In this document: in pieces, positions 8,122 to 15,524 of the stretch
How the letters are laid out: each line of letters starts with the position of its first letter
How positions within the stretch are numbered: position 1 is the first letter of the stretch
Assembly: GCF_001746915.1 (NCBI RefSeq)
Contig: NZ_MJGC01000072.1
Coordinates: forward strand, 1 to 45,199
Length of the DNA stretch: 45,199 bases
Source: Desertifilum tharense IPPAS B-1220
GTDB taxonomy: Bacteria > Cyanobacteriota > Cyanobacteriia > Cyanobacteriales > Desertifilaceae
Direction of reading: 5' to 3'
The notes under the pieces: generated by a model
Told to the model about the DNA's origin: nothing
Databases searched by the model: none
What the model saw: the letters and a program-made list of their open reading frames with translations, nothing else
Position numbers and translations under genes: made by a program

Positions 8122-9411
8122 CTACTGGGCTGGGGTTTGGGCGCGGTTGTTTGCCCGTGCAGCAATCTCTTTATTCAGCGTTTCCATCGCCTTAGCGTAC
8201 TGCGGATCGGCCATCGTGCCAATTTGATCGCGATCGCGGCGGAGGGCTTGTTTTTGTTCGTCGGTTAATTCCACCGTAATATCCGGTTTAATCCCCGCCT
8301 TATTAATATCGCGGCCGCTAGGCGTCAGATATTTCGCGATCGTCACCGCCAAACCCGAACCATCGCCCAAAGGACGAACCGACTGAACCAACCCCTTCCC
8401 GAAGGTTTGCGTTCCCACCAGAATCGCCCGGTTGTTGTCCTGTAGCGCCCCAGAGAGAATTTCACTCGCACTCGCCGAACCGCCATCCACTAAAACAACC
8501 AACGGCTTATCTGTCAAAGCACGGTTATTGGCTTGTTGGCGATCTGTTTCCCCTTGACGATCCACCGTCGAAACAATCGCCCCATTGGGAATCCACATCC
8601 GGGCAATTTCCACACTCGCGTACAGCAAACCGCCAGGGTTAGACCGCAAATCGAGAATGTAACCCGCCACATTTTGGGCTTCCAACGCCTTAATCGCATC
8701 GCGCATTTCGCTAGAGGCACGGGCGCTAAACTGAGTCAAACGGATATAACCAATCGGCCCATCCTTCGACTCTTGAACGCTATAGCGAACCGGGTGAATT
8801 TCAATGCGTTCGCGCTTGATCTGATAATCGGTTTCCTGATTATCGCGCAAAATCGTAATCGTCACTTCCGTCCCCACCGGCCCGCGAATCAACTGCACCG
8901 CATCATTCACATCCATCCCTTCGGTGCTTTTGCCATCAATTCGCGTAATGATATCCCTGGCTAAAATACCCGCCTGAAACGCTGGGGTATCTTCAATTGG
9001 GGAAATCACCACCAGCTTTTTCGTTTCCTCATCCTGGGCTAGCTGAATACCAATCCCCGTCAACTCTCCAGAAGTGTCAATCTGCATATTGCGGAACTCG
9101 TCTGGATTCATAAACCGGGTATAAGGATCTTCCAGCCTACCCAGCATTTCGCGAACCGCCTTATAAGCATCATCCTTCGTGGTGTAGTTCCGGTTCAAGA
9201 ATTCAGTCCGAAGGGCTTTCCAGTCTACCTGGTTAAACGTAGCATCAACGTAATTGCGGTCAATAATTTGCCAAACTTCATCCACCAACTCTTTAGGGCT
9301 GTCTTGGAAGAAAGCTTGACCGCGAAGGTGAATACCAGCCCCGGCGACAGCAACCGCCGCGATCATTACTGCTGTTGCGCCTACAACGAGTCCTTTTGTT
9401 GTCCTTGTCAT
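8122..9411 (-). CDS. carboxyl-terminal processing protease (S41 family, CtpA/B/C type)
   Basis: A 429-residue S41 serine protease with an N-terminal signal anchor (about 8-27), acting in the periplasm or thylakoid lumen. A PDZ domain at about 112-190 contains GELTGIGIQL and binds the C-terminus of substrates. The catalytic domain has GGSASASEILSG, where the middle serine of SASAS is the likely nucleophile, and FGKGLVQ, whose lysine lies 25 residues downstream, the spacing typical of the Ser-Lys dyad. Cyanobacteria have two or three paralogues, one of which matures the D1 protein of photosystem II. The N-terminal sequence looks less like the D1-processing CtpA than like CtpB/CtpC, but I cannot settle this. 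It starts with ATG at 9411. Confidence 0.93.
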   Translation of the reverse strand: MTRTTKGLVVGATAVMIAAVAVAGAGIHLRGQAFFQDSPKELVDEVWQIIDRNYVDATFNQVDWKALRTEFLNRNYTTKDDAYKAVREMLGRLEDPYTRFMNPDEFRNMQIDTSGELTGIGIQLAQDEETKKLVVISPIEDTPAFQAGILARDIITRIDGKSTEGMDVNDAVQLIRGPVGTEVTITILRDNQETDYQIKRERIEIHPVRYSVQESKDGPIGYIRLTQFSARASSEMRDAIKALEAQNVAGYILDLRSNPGGLLYASVEIARMWIPNGAIVSTVDRQGETDRQQANNRALTDKPLVVLVDGGSASASEILSGALQDNNRAILVGTQTFGKGLVQSVRPLGDGSGLAVTIAKYLTPSGRDINKAGIKPDITVELTDEQKQALRRDRDQIGTMADPQYAKAMETLNKEIAARANNRAQTPAQ

Positions 9412-9640
9412 ACTCTGCTGAACCGGAATACTCTACGTGGGAAGTAAGCTCAATCTAACACAGCCATCTGGATTTCAGACGCGATCAGATTGCCTATCAC
9501 TATGCTGCCTTGTTTAAGGTCAGTCCGGAAGGGGGATTTCTACGGAGAAGTCAATATTTGATGAACTTCGCAATCCTTAATCTCTTTAACGAGATGAAAG
9601 TCAAAGCCCGTTTATCCTAGAAATTCCCCTACTGAATATT

Positions 9641-10858
9641 TTAAGGTTCGACCCAACGACCGTCTGTTTTAATTAAATTAATTAATTCTTCCACTCCCTT
9701 ATCTTCAGGAACTCGTTTAATTTCCTCGCGACCGCGATATAAAGAAATGTAGCCCGGTTGTTTGCCCACATAACCGTAGTCTGCATCCGCCATTTCACCA
9801 GGACCGTTGACAATGCAACCCATAACGGCGATATCTAAGCCCGTTAAATGCTTAGTCGCTTCCCGGACTTTGTGCAAGACTTCCTCTAGGTTAAATAAGG
9901 TGCGGCCGCAAGACGGACAGGCGACATATTCCACCATTGTCTTCCGCAGACCCAAAGCTTGCAGGATACTGTAACAAACCGGAATTTCCTTTTCTGGCGC
10001 TTCTGTCAGGGAAACGCGAATGGTATCGCCAATGCCTTCAGCTAATAGGGTACCAATACCCGCCGTCGATTTAATCCGGCCATATTCCCCATCTCCGGCT
10101 TCCGTCACGCCTAGGTGTAGGGGATAGTCCATTCCCAACTCATCCATGCGCTTCACCATCAGGCGATAAGCCGCGAGCATCACCGGAACTCTAGACGCTT
10201 TCAGCGAGATCACCAAGTTCCGGAAATCGAGAGATTCGCAGATGCGGAGAAATTCAATCGCCGATTCTACCATCCCTTCGGGAGTGTCGCCGTAGGTAAA
10301 CAGCATTCTCTCGGCTAGGGAACCGTGGTTGACCCCAATTCGCATCGCTTTTCCTTGATCGCGCAGGGAAATGACTAAGGGTTCCAAGGTTTCGCGAATT
10401 TTGTGACCAATTTCATCAAATTCGGCTTGGGTGTATTCGGTGCGGTCGGCTTTGGGCTTTTCAAACACGTATAATCCGGGGTTAATCCGCACCTTATCGA
10501 CGTGCTTGGCCACCTCTAGGGCGATTTTCATCCCATTATGGTGAACGTCCGCCACCAGGGGAACCGCCATATAACTTTGGGTGAGTTTTTGCTTAATTTC
10601 CGCTAAAGCCTTGGCGTGGGCCATGCTGGGGACAGTAACGCGGACAATTTCGCAACCAATTTCATGCAGGCGGCGAATACCTGCAACTGACCCATCAATA
10701 TCTAGGGTATCTTCGTTAATCATCGACTGCACCACCACGGGATGTCCGCCGCCAATGGTGACGCTTCCCACTTGCACGGGGCGGGTTTTGCGACGGTGAA
10801 TGGTGGTGTCAAATTCGGACGAGGTGGGTGTAACTTGGGGATTGGGCAGGGTTTGCAT
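9641..10858 (-). CDS. ispG: 4-hydroxy-3-methylbut-2-enyl diphosphate synthase (IspG/GcpE)
   Basis: This [4Fe-4S] enzyme performs the penultimate step of the MEP isoprenoid pathway, converting MEcPP to HMBPP; in cyanobacteria the electrons usually come from ferredoxin. The 405-residue length is standard for the two-domain bacterial and cyanobacterial form. The TIM-barrel part has RRKTRPVQVGSVTIGGG and ADVHHNG. The cluster ligands are Cys314 and Cys317 in ACPSCGRT and Cys348 in MGCIVNGPGE, where the glutamate is the fourth ligand in the family. It starts with ATG at 10858. The 229-bp gap before the downstream protease gene suggests separate transcription. Confidence 0.97.
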   Translation of the reverse strand: MQTLPNPQVTPTSSEFDTTIHRRKTRPVQVGSVTIGGGHPVVVQSMINEDTLDIDGSVAGIRRLHEIGCEIVRVTVPSMAHAKALAEIKQKLTQSYMAVPLVADVHHNGMKIALEVAKHVDKVRINPGLYVFEKPKADRTEYTQAEFDEIGHKIRETLEPLVISLRDQGKAMRIGVNHGSLAERMLFTYGDTPEGMVESAIEFLRICESLDFRNLVISLKASRVPVMLAAYRLMVKRMDELGMDYPLHLGVTEAGDGEYGRIKSTAGIGTLLAEGIGDTIRVSLTEAPEKEIPVCYSILQALGLRKTMVEYVACPSCGRTLFNLEEVLHKVREATKHLTGLDIAVMGCIVNGPGEMADADYGYVGKQPGYISLYRGREEIKRVPEDKGVEELINLIKTDGRWVEP

Positions 10859-10968
10859 AACCTGTAAGGAGTTTTCTCAAGCGTTCCTGCTTATCAGGGT
10901 GCCACAGATGGGGACATTTTTGCTGAGTTTACTCTGTTGAGAGGTGGGTTAATTGCGATCGCGATACT

Positions 10969-11069
10969 AGAAACCGGATTTCTTGCCAATTTTCTGCGTG
11001 TACCAGAAACCGGGTTTCTTGCAGTTACTCAAGCTGAACCCCACACTTTGTTATAGAAACCCGGTTTCT
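10969..11069. repeat. palindromic AGAAACCGGGTTTCT repeats, cluster 1
   Basis: Three copies of a 15-bp near-perfect palindrome lie at about 10969-10983 (one variant base), 11005-11019 and 11055-11069. Each can form a 7-bp hairpin with a 1-base loop. The same palindrome recurs four times at 12024-12171. They lie upstream of the free-standing FGE gene. Confidence 0.85.
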
Positions 11070-11160
11070 CACTCACAGGTCTGAGTTTGGGACTTGCGGA
11101 TCTGCCATCATAGAAACAGTGATTGTAGCTTCTGGTTTCTAGATCGGATGACACCATTCG
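11003..11160 (+). repeat. direct duplication, copy A (158 bp)
   Basis: The block from 'ccagaaaccgggtttcttgc' to 'gatgacaccattcg' recurs at 12105-12261 with only a few differences and one 1-base length change. It includes two palindromes, the probable promoter and leader, and the start codon region of the following gene. In copy A the ATG inside 'cggatgacaccattcg' starts the FGE protein. Confidence 0.9.
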
Positions 11161-12044
11161 CAACCCTCAAAACGTTTTCCTTTGAAGCGATCGCTCTCGA
11201 TCGCAAGGGACAGGAGACAGAACGCCGTCAGGGAGAAGCGGAGTATTTTGAGGAAGACTTAGGCGACGGGGTAACGCTAGCAATGGTTTATATCCCTGGC
11301 GGTAGTTTTATGATGGGTTCGCCGCTAGGGGAAGGAGATGACTCAGAAAAACCCCAGCATCGAGTTATAATTCCACCCTTCTTTATGGGTCAGTATCCGA
11401 TAACACAGGCGCAATGGCAACAGGTAGCAAAGTTACCTAAAGTGCAGCGCGACATTGAAGCCGATCCTGCTTACTTTAAAGGGGCAAACCATCCTGTAGA
11501 GCGGGTTTCCTGGTACGATGCAGAGGAATTTATCGCCCGGTTAGTGCAGAAAGCTGGAAAATTTTATCGCCTCCCCAGTGAAGCCGAGTGGGAATATGCT
11601 TGTCGCGCAGGGACAACAACGCCGTTTCATTTTGGCGAGACAATAACGACAGATTTAGCGAATTTTAATGGCAATGAAGCCTATGGCGAAGGCCCAAAAG
11701 GGACTTATCGAGAAGAAACGACCCCTGTAGGCTATTTTAAGGTTGCCAATGCTTTTGGCTTATACGATATGCATGGCAATGTCTGGGAGTGGTGTTTAGA
11801 TCGTTGGCATGATAGTTATCGAGGTGCGCCTGAAGAGGGTTTGGCTTGGATGAACGATCGCGATCGTCAAGATTTTCCTGTCATGCGGGGCGGTTCGTGG
11901 TTGGACTATCCGGTTTTCTGCCGTTCTGCGTATCGCGACAACTCCTTCATCAACGCGCGCGGTAGCAACGGCGAGTCTATCGGGTTTCGGGTAGCGTGTA
12001 TTGCGGACAGGACGTTTAGTGCCAGAAACCCGGTTTCTGGTTAA
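11148..12044 (+). CDS. free-standing FGE-sulfatase-fold (C-type-lectin-like) protein
   Basis: A 298-residue protein that is essentially one formylglycine-generating-enzyme/SUMF1-fold domain (about 25-285). Family landmarks are MVYIPGGSFMMGS, PITQAQWQ, HPVERVSWYDAEEF, YRLPSEAEWEYACRAGT, HGNVWEWC, RGGSW and IGFRVAC. In true sulfatase-activating enzymes two active-site cysteines lie 5 residues apart in the GSxxCxxxxC segment. Here the first position is Asp253 and only Cys258 remains, so catalysis is unlikely and a ligand-binding role is more likely. The domain is a recent paralogue of the C-terminal domain of the caspase fusion at 12653-14569. I chose the ATG at 11148; the frame is open to a TTG at 11094 that only reads repeat. 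The last residues and stop are read from a palindromic repeat. Confidence 0.85.
   Translation: MTPFATLKTFSFEAIALDRKGQETERRQGEAEYFEEDLGDGVTLAMVYIPGGSFMMGSPLGEGDDSEKPQHRVIIPPFFMGQYPITQAQWQQVAKLPKVQRDIEADPAYFKGANHPVERVSWYDAEEFIARLVQKAGKFYRLPSEAEWEYACRAGTTTPFHFGETITTDLANFNGNEAYGEGPKGTYREETTPVGYFKVANAFGLYDMHGNVWEWCLDRWHDSYRGAPEEGLAWMNDRDRQDFPVMRGGSWLDYPVFCRSAYRDNSFINARGSNGESIGFRVACIADRTFSARNPVSG
11886..12000 (+). other. candidate DGR variable region 1 (in the FGE gene)
   Basis: Compared codon by codon with 14429-14543, the 26 codons at 11901-11978 align without gaps. Fourteen codons differ and 18 of the 20 base differences fall in codon positions 1 or 2; 14 of those 18 sites are A in one of the copies. 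The blocks tgccgttctgcg, cgcgacaac, cgcggt and atcgggtttcgg are unchanged. This is the footprint expected of adenine-directed mutagenic homing into the C-type-lectin fold. A 9-bp-stem hairpin (12022-12040) follows 22 bases later, where such systems often have one. No template repeat or reverse transcriptase lies in the window. Confidence 0.6.
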
Positions 12045-12171
12045 TCTTCAAGCTGAACCCCAATCTTTATAGAAACCCGGTTTCTTAGGCCGTTGCGCCG
12101 AGTTCCAGAAACCGGGTTTCTTGCAGTTACTCAAGCTGAACTCCACACTTTGTTATAGAAACCCGGTTTCT
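12022..12171. repeat. palindromic AGAAACCGGGTTTCT repeats, cluster 2
   Basis: Copies of the 15-bp palindrome lie at 12024-12038, 12071-12085, 12107-12121 and 12157-12171. The first is extended to a perfect 9-bp stem with a 1-base loop (CCAGAAACC/GGTTTCTGG, 12022-12040) and forms the last codons of the FGE gene. A partial third copy of the duplicated leader ('caagctgaacccc...') lies at about 12048-12085. Confidence 0.85.
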
Positions 12172-12261
12172 CACTCACAGTCTGAGTTTGGGACTTGCGG
12201 ATCTGCCATTATAGAAACAGTGATTTTAGCTTCTGGTTTTTATGTCAGATGACACCATTCG
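12105..12261 (+). repeat. direct duplication, copy B (157 bp)
   Basis: The second copy of the block at 11003-11160. It now leads the Trypco1-like gene, whose ATG at 12242 lies inside the copy. The shared 'gatgacaccattcg' is read as S-D-D-T-I-R here but in another frame (M-T-P-F) in copy A. Both transcription units therefore probably share the same promoter sequence. Confidence 0.9.
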
Positions 12262-12643
12262 GATTGTTACTTACGAACCTTCTGAGGGAAACTCGGAAAT
12301 CGAAGCGACAGAAGGCCGTAAGGGAGGTGTGGGGATGGATATGGGGGTGGTGTATTGGCCCGATGATGAGGAAGATTCGCAGGCGAATACTGGGAAAACA
12401 GGGGATTTTAAGTTAACTGATGTTAGCGTGCAAAAGATTGAGCAGGAAATGGCTCGATTTATGCAAACAATGGATAAGCTGTTTAGCCGTGCGGAATTGC
12501 AAGCCCAGATGCAGGCGATGGATTTGGCAGAGGTGGAATTGTGGGTTTCAATTACGGCTGAAGGATCGGTGAGTTTGATTGGACAAGGGGCGAAACTCGC
12601 GGGGACGAGAAGCGTGGTTTTGCGGTTTCGGAAGAGGGGTTAA
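12242..12643 (+). CDS. trypsin-co-occurring-domain (Trypco1/CU044_2847-like) protein
   Basis: A 133-residue acidic protein. The C-terminal part (AEVELWVSITAEGSVSLIGQGAKLAGTRSVVLRFRKR) follows the pattern of the trypsin-co-occurring domain 1: a strand, a gly-rich 'G-x-K-L-x-G' turn and a terminal beta strand after a helical segment (KIEQEMARFMQTMDKLFSRAEL). In this family such small domains sit beside trypsin-like or caspase-like proteases in multigene conflict or signalling systems and are thought to be adaptor or effector-associating modules. Its stop is 9 bases before the caspase-FGE start, so the two form an operon. I recognise the family by pattern only. The acidic tract at 25-60 is low complexity. 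Confidence 0.65.
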   Translation: MSDDTIRIVTYEPSEGNSEIEATEGRKGGVGMDMGVVYWPDDEEDSQANTGKTGDFKLTDVSVQKIEQEMARFMQTMDKLFSRAELQAQMQAMDLAEVELWVSITAEGSVSLIGQGAKLAGTRSVVLRFRKRG

Positions 12644-12652
12644 GTTGAAGAA

Positions 12653-14569
12653 ATGGCGAAGAATTGGGCGATCGCGATCGGCATTAACAAGTACAATTAC
12701 CTGCAACGCCTCCACTATGCCCAGCAGGACGCGGAACGGGTGCAAACCTTTTTGGAGAGGGAAGCAGGGTTTGACTACGTTCTAAGGATGTCTGAGGAGG
12801 CGGAAGATCGCAGTTTTCACCCGACTAAGGGGAATATTCGGCGATCGCTCCGGCGACTGGCGGAAAAAGCCAAAATGGGACCGGGGGATAACTTCTGGTT
12901 TTTCTTTAGCGGTCATGGTATCCCAGAGGAGGGATGCGATTATCTGATGCCCCTCGATGGCGATCCGGATGATATCAAGGAAAGTGCGATCGCCATTAGC
13001 GATATTACCAACATCCTGAGAGGCTGCGGCGCGGATAATGTTGTTCTGATTTTAGATGCCTGTCGCCAAGGGGGAAAGAAAGCCGGGAAAGGCATTGGCG
13101 ACCAAACTACAGAGATGGCCAGACAAACAGGGGTGATTAGCTTTTTCTCCTGTAGCCCCAATCAATATTCCTACGAAATTCCCGAATTAAAACAAGGCGT
13201 GTTTACCCAAGCGCTGTTAGAAGGGTTAAGCGTACAGGGAAGATGTGCCACAGTAGAACGCCTCAATGAATATCTGACGCGGCGAGTCCCGGAACTGATT
13301 CGCGAACACGGGAAGCAACACCAGCAAACCCCCTACACCATAGCCGAACCTGTGAGTAAGTCTCACCTGATTTTGTTGCCCAAGTATGCCACAACCGCAG
13401 ATATTTTATCTCTCAAAACCGATGCGTTTGAAGCTCAAACAGAAGGTAACTTAGAATTAGCAGAACAGCTATGGATTCGAGTTTTAGCCGCTTCTGGTGG
13501 ATCGGATTTACAGGCCATTCGGGCAATTCAACGCATTGGTATTGCTCTCCATCATCCCCCCATTCAGGCAAAACCTGCCCATGAGGTACCGAGTTCTGCT
13601 CCAGTCGCATTGGAAAGACCCCAAAAGAGTATAACGCCCCCTCCTGTTATTGCCACACCCGTTAAATCTGGCTTGAAGACCTTCTCGTTTGATGGGGTGA
13701 CGGTGGATAAAAAGGGGAAAGAGACAGAACGGCGCAAGGGAGAAGCGGAGTATTTTGAAGAAGACTTAGGCGACGGGGTAACGCTAGCAATGGTTTATAT
13801 CCCTGGCGGTACTTTCATGATGGGTTCGCCGGAAGGGGAAGGAGATCATGATGAAAAGCCTCAGCATCGAGTTACGGTTCCACCTTTCTTTATGGGTAAG
13901 TATCCGGTAACGCAGGCGCAATGGCGACAGGTAGCAAAGTTACCTAAAGTAAAGCGCGACCTTAAACCCGATCCTGCTTACTTTAAAGGGGCAGACCGTC
14001 CTGTAGAGCAGGTCTCCTGGTACGATACGGAGGAATTTACCGCCCGGTTAGCGCAGAAAGCCGGAAAGTCTTATCGCCTCCCCAGTGAAGCTGAATGGGA
14101 ATATGCTTGTCGTGCAGGGACAGCAACGCCGTTTCATTTTGGCGAGACGATAACGACAGATTTAGCGAATTATCGCGGCACAGATTGGGAATACGAGGGA
14201 AAAATCTATAGTGGTTCTTATGCTGATGCGCCGAAAGGGATTTATCGAGAAGAAACGACCCCTGTAGGCTATTTTAAGGTTGCCAATGCCTTTGGCTTAT
14301 ACGATATGCATGGCAATGTTTGGGAGTGGTGCTTAGATGATTGGCATAACAATTATCAAGGTGCGCCAGAGGATGGTTCGGCTTGGGTGAATAATAATGA
14401 TAATGATAATCAATCTCGTGTAGTCCTGCGGGGCGGTTCGTGGCTCATCAATCCGGCTTACTGCCGTTCTGCGTTTCGCGACAACTACGACATCCTCGAG
14501 CGCGGTGGCAACAACGACATTATCGGGTTTCGGGTGGTGTGCGTTGCGGGCAGGACTTTTAACCCTTGA
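12653..14569 (+). CDS. caspase-like (C14) protease fused to an FGE/C-type-lectin domain
   Basis: A 638-residue soluble protein with two clear domains. Residues 1 to about 240 form a bacterial caspase homologue: AIAIGINKY start, catalytic His88 in FFFSGHGI, catalytic Cys137 in LDACRQG, and the SCSPNQYSYE loop. After a linker with a short helical repeat (about 250-345), residues about 345-635 form an FGE-sulfatase-fold domain (MVYIPGGTFMMGS, WEYACRAGT, HGNVWEWC, RGGSW593-597, IGFRVVC). The first FGE active-site cysteine is replaced (Ile599) while Cys604 is kept, so this domain is probably a binding module. In cyanobacteria, proteins of this architecture belong to multidomain conflict or regulated-proteolysis systems, some of them DGR targets. 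A plausible model is recognition by the variable domain followed by caspase action. The Trypco1-like gene is its operon partner. Confidence 0.9.
   Translation: MAKNWAIAIGINKYNYLQRLHYAQQDAERVQTFLEREAGFDYVLRMSEEAEDRSFHPTKGNIRRSLRRLAEKAKMGPGDNFWFFFSGHGIPEEGCDYLMPLDGDPDDIKESAIAISDITNILRGCGADNVVLILDACRQGGKKAGKGIGDQTTEMARQTGVISFFSCSPNQYSYEIPELKQGVFTQALLEGLSVQGRCATVERLNEYLTRRVPELIREHGKQHQQTPYTIAEPVSKSHLILLPKYATTADILSLKTDAFEAQTEGNLELAEQLWIRVLAASGGSDLQAIRAIQRIGIALHHPPIQAKPAHEVPSSAPVALERPQKSITPPPVIATPVKSGLKTFSFDGVTVDKKGKETERRKGEAEYFEEDLGDGVTLAMVYIPGGTFMMGSPEGEGDHDEKPQHRVTVPPFFMGKYPVTQAQWRQVAKLPKVKRDLKPDPAYFKGADRPVEQVSWYDTEEFTARLAQKAGKSYRLPSEAEWEYACRAGTATPFHFGETITTDLANYRGTDWEYEGKIYSGSYADAPKGIYREETTPVGYFKVANAFGLYDMHGNVWEWCLDDWHNNYQGAPEDGSAWVNNNDNDNQSRVVLRGGSWLINPAYCRSAFRDNYDILERGGNNDIIGFRVVCVAGRTFNP
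14429..14543 (+). other. candidate DGR variable region 2 (caspase-FGE gene)
   Basis: The gap-free counterpart of 11886-12000, with variable codons at 14444-14521. It encodes the RGGSW...NPAYCRSAFRDN...IGFRVVC segment, which in the C-type-lectin fold forms the exposed ligand-binding surface. Codon endings are almost entirely conserved between the copies while first and second positions diverge. A 6-bp GC hairpin at 14613-14627 follows the stop. Confidence 0.6.
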
Positions 14570-14612
14570 CACTTTTACCCTTTTACCCTCTACCCTTTTT
14601 TTCTTTACCCTC

Positions 14613-14638
14613 TCGCGCGTAGCGCGATCGAAATTTTT
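14613..14638 (+). terminator. GC-rich hairpin and T-run after the caspase-FGE gene
   Basis: The stem TCGCGC (14613-14618) and GCGCGA (14622-14627) with a 3-base loop is followed by an A/T tract with T at 14634-14638, 44 bases after the stop codon. The likely role is an intrinsic terminator. A hairpin downstream of a DGR variable region could also take part in mutagenic homing, which is speculative here. The preceding 14570-14612 is a pyrimidine tract with repeated TTTTACCC. Confidence 0.5.
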
Positions 14639-14720
14639 CACATATATTATACCATTAATTGCAGTTTTCCTGGCACAATTGATCGTTGAATAACAGCAAA
14701 CCCTTAAGCTTGGAGAAAGT

Positions 14721-15524
14721 ATGGAAACGCCTCAATTTTTGCGCGAGTTGCCTGCTGAATTTGAACCCTTAAGGACGCTGTTAGAAGCCAAGCTAAAACC
14801 TTATATCAAAATCCATGAAACCCAAGTGGGGCGAATTAACGAAGACTCCACAGGAGATCCCTTAACCCTCTGGCAAAGTAAAATAGGAGGCAATCCTTAT
14901 TTCCCCAAAGGCTTAGACTATCCCCGCGATCCGGTGAGTGGGGAACCGATGATTTTATTTATTCAACTCAACTGTGCCGAAGTCCCGCAAATCGAGGGTT
15001 TTGACCTTCCCAAACAGGGAATTCTCCAAGCATATTTAGGGGGAATTCAGTATGCAGATGCCTATGCGGAGAAACGGTATTCTATGCTCTATTTTCCAGG
15101 AGTTTCTGAAGATATCAACGACCTTGTAACCGACTTTAGCTTCATCAATGCTAGGGAAACCCTACGATGGGATTATGATGAAGTTTGCAGCTTAACTTTC
15201 TCAGCCGAACGCAACTTATTCTGGTCTTCTCGCTATGGCGAAGACTTCAACATCCCCGAAGAATTATCAGAGCTATTTGCAGAATTTAGCGAATGGATAG
15301 ACGAATATCTCTATGAAAACGACTCCGATAAACTCGGTAGCAAAATTGCCGGACATCCCGATATTCACTCCACCATTAATGAGATTGAAGATGCTGAAGA
15401 AGGCAGGTTACTGCTTGAATTAAATCCCTTTGAAAGCGATGATTGGCTGTTTTGGTTCATCCTCAACGAAGACTTGAAAAAACGCGATTTTAGCCAAGTC
15501 ACCTTTTACCACGAATCCGATTAG
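14721..15524 (+). CDS. YwqG/DUF1963 family protein
   Basis: A 267-residue soluble acidic protein of the YwqG/DUF1963 family. Family landmarks are SKIGGNPYFPKGLDYP in the N-terminal third, LFIQLNCAEVP, the GILQAYLG strand-turn and, near the C-terminus, the pattern LLLELNPFESDDWLFWFILNEDLKKRDFSQ, which matches the family's 'D...W.F.I...DL..rdF' end. Function is not established; members are common next to polymorphic-toxin or accessory loci. GGAGA lies 6 bases before the ATG at 14721. The final 55 or so bases, including the stop codon, are the first unit of the tandem array at 15468-16071, so the gene's own tail was copied downstream. Confidence 0.85.
   Translation: METPQFLRELPAEFEPLRTLLEAKLKPYIKIHETQVGRINEDSTGDPLTLWQSKIGGNPYFPKGLDYPRDPVSGEPMILFIQLNCAEVPQIEGFDLPKQGILQAYLGGIQYADAYAEKRYSMLYFPGVSEDINDLVTDFSFINARETLRWDYDEVCSLTFSAERNLFWSSRYGEDFNIPEELSELFAEFSEWIDEYLYENDSDKLGSKIAGHPDIHSTINEIEDAEEGRLLLELNPFESDDWLFWFILNEDLKKRDFSQVTFYHESD

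Noticed and set aside
11094..11147. TTG-initiated extension of the FGE gene
   Set aside because: It reads only duplicated leader and repeat sequence; the ATG at 11148 fits the domain start.
12195..12416. Frame overlapping the Trypco1-like gene
   Set aside because: It is the leader read in the copy-A frame and becomes low-complexity Trp/Arg sequence; the 12242 frame carries the domain.
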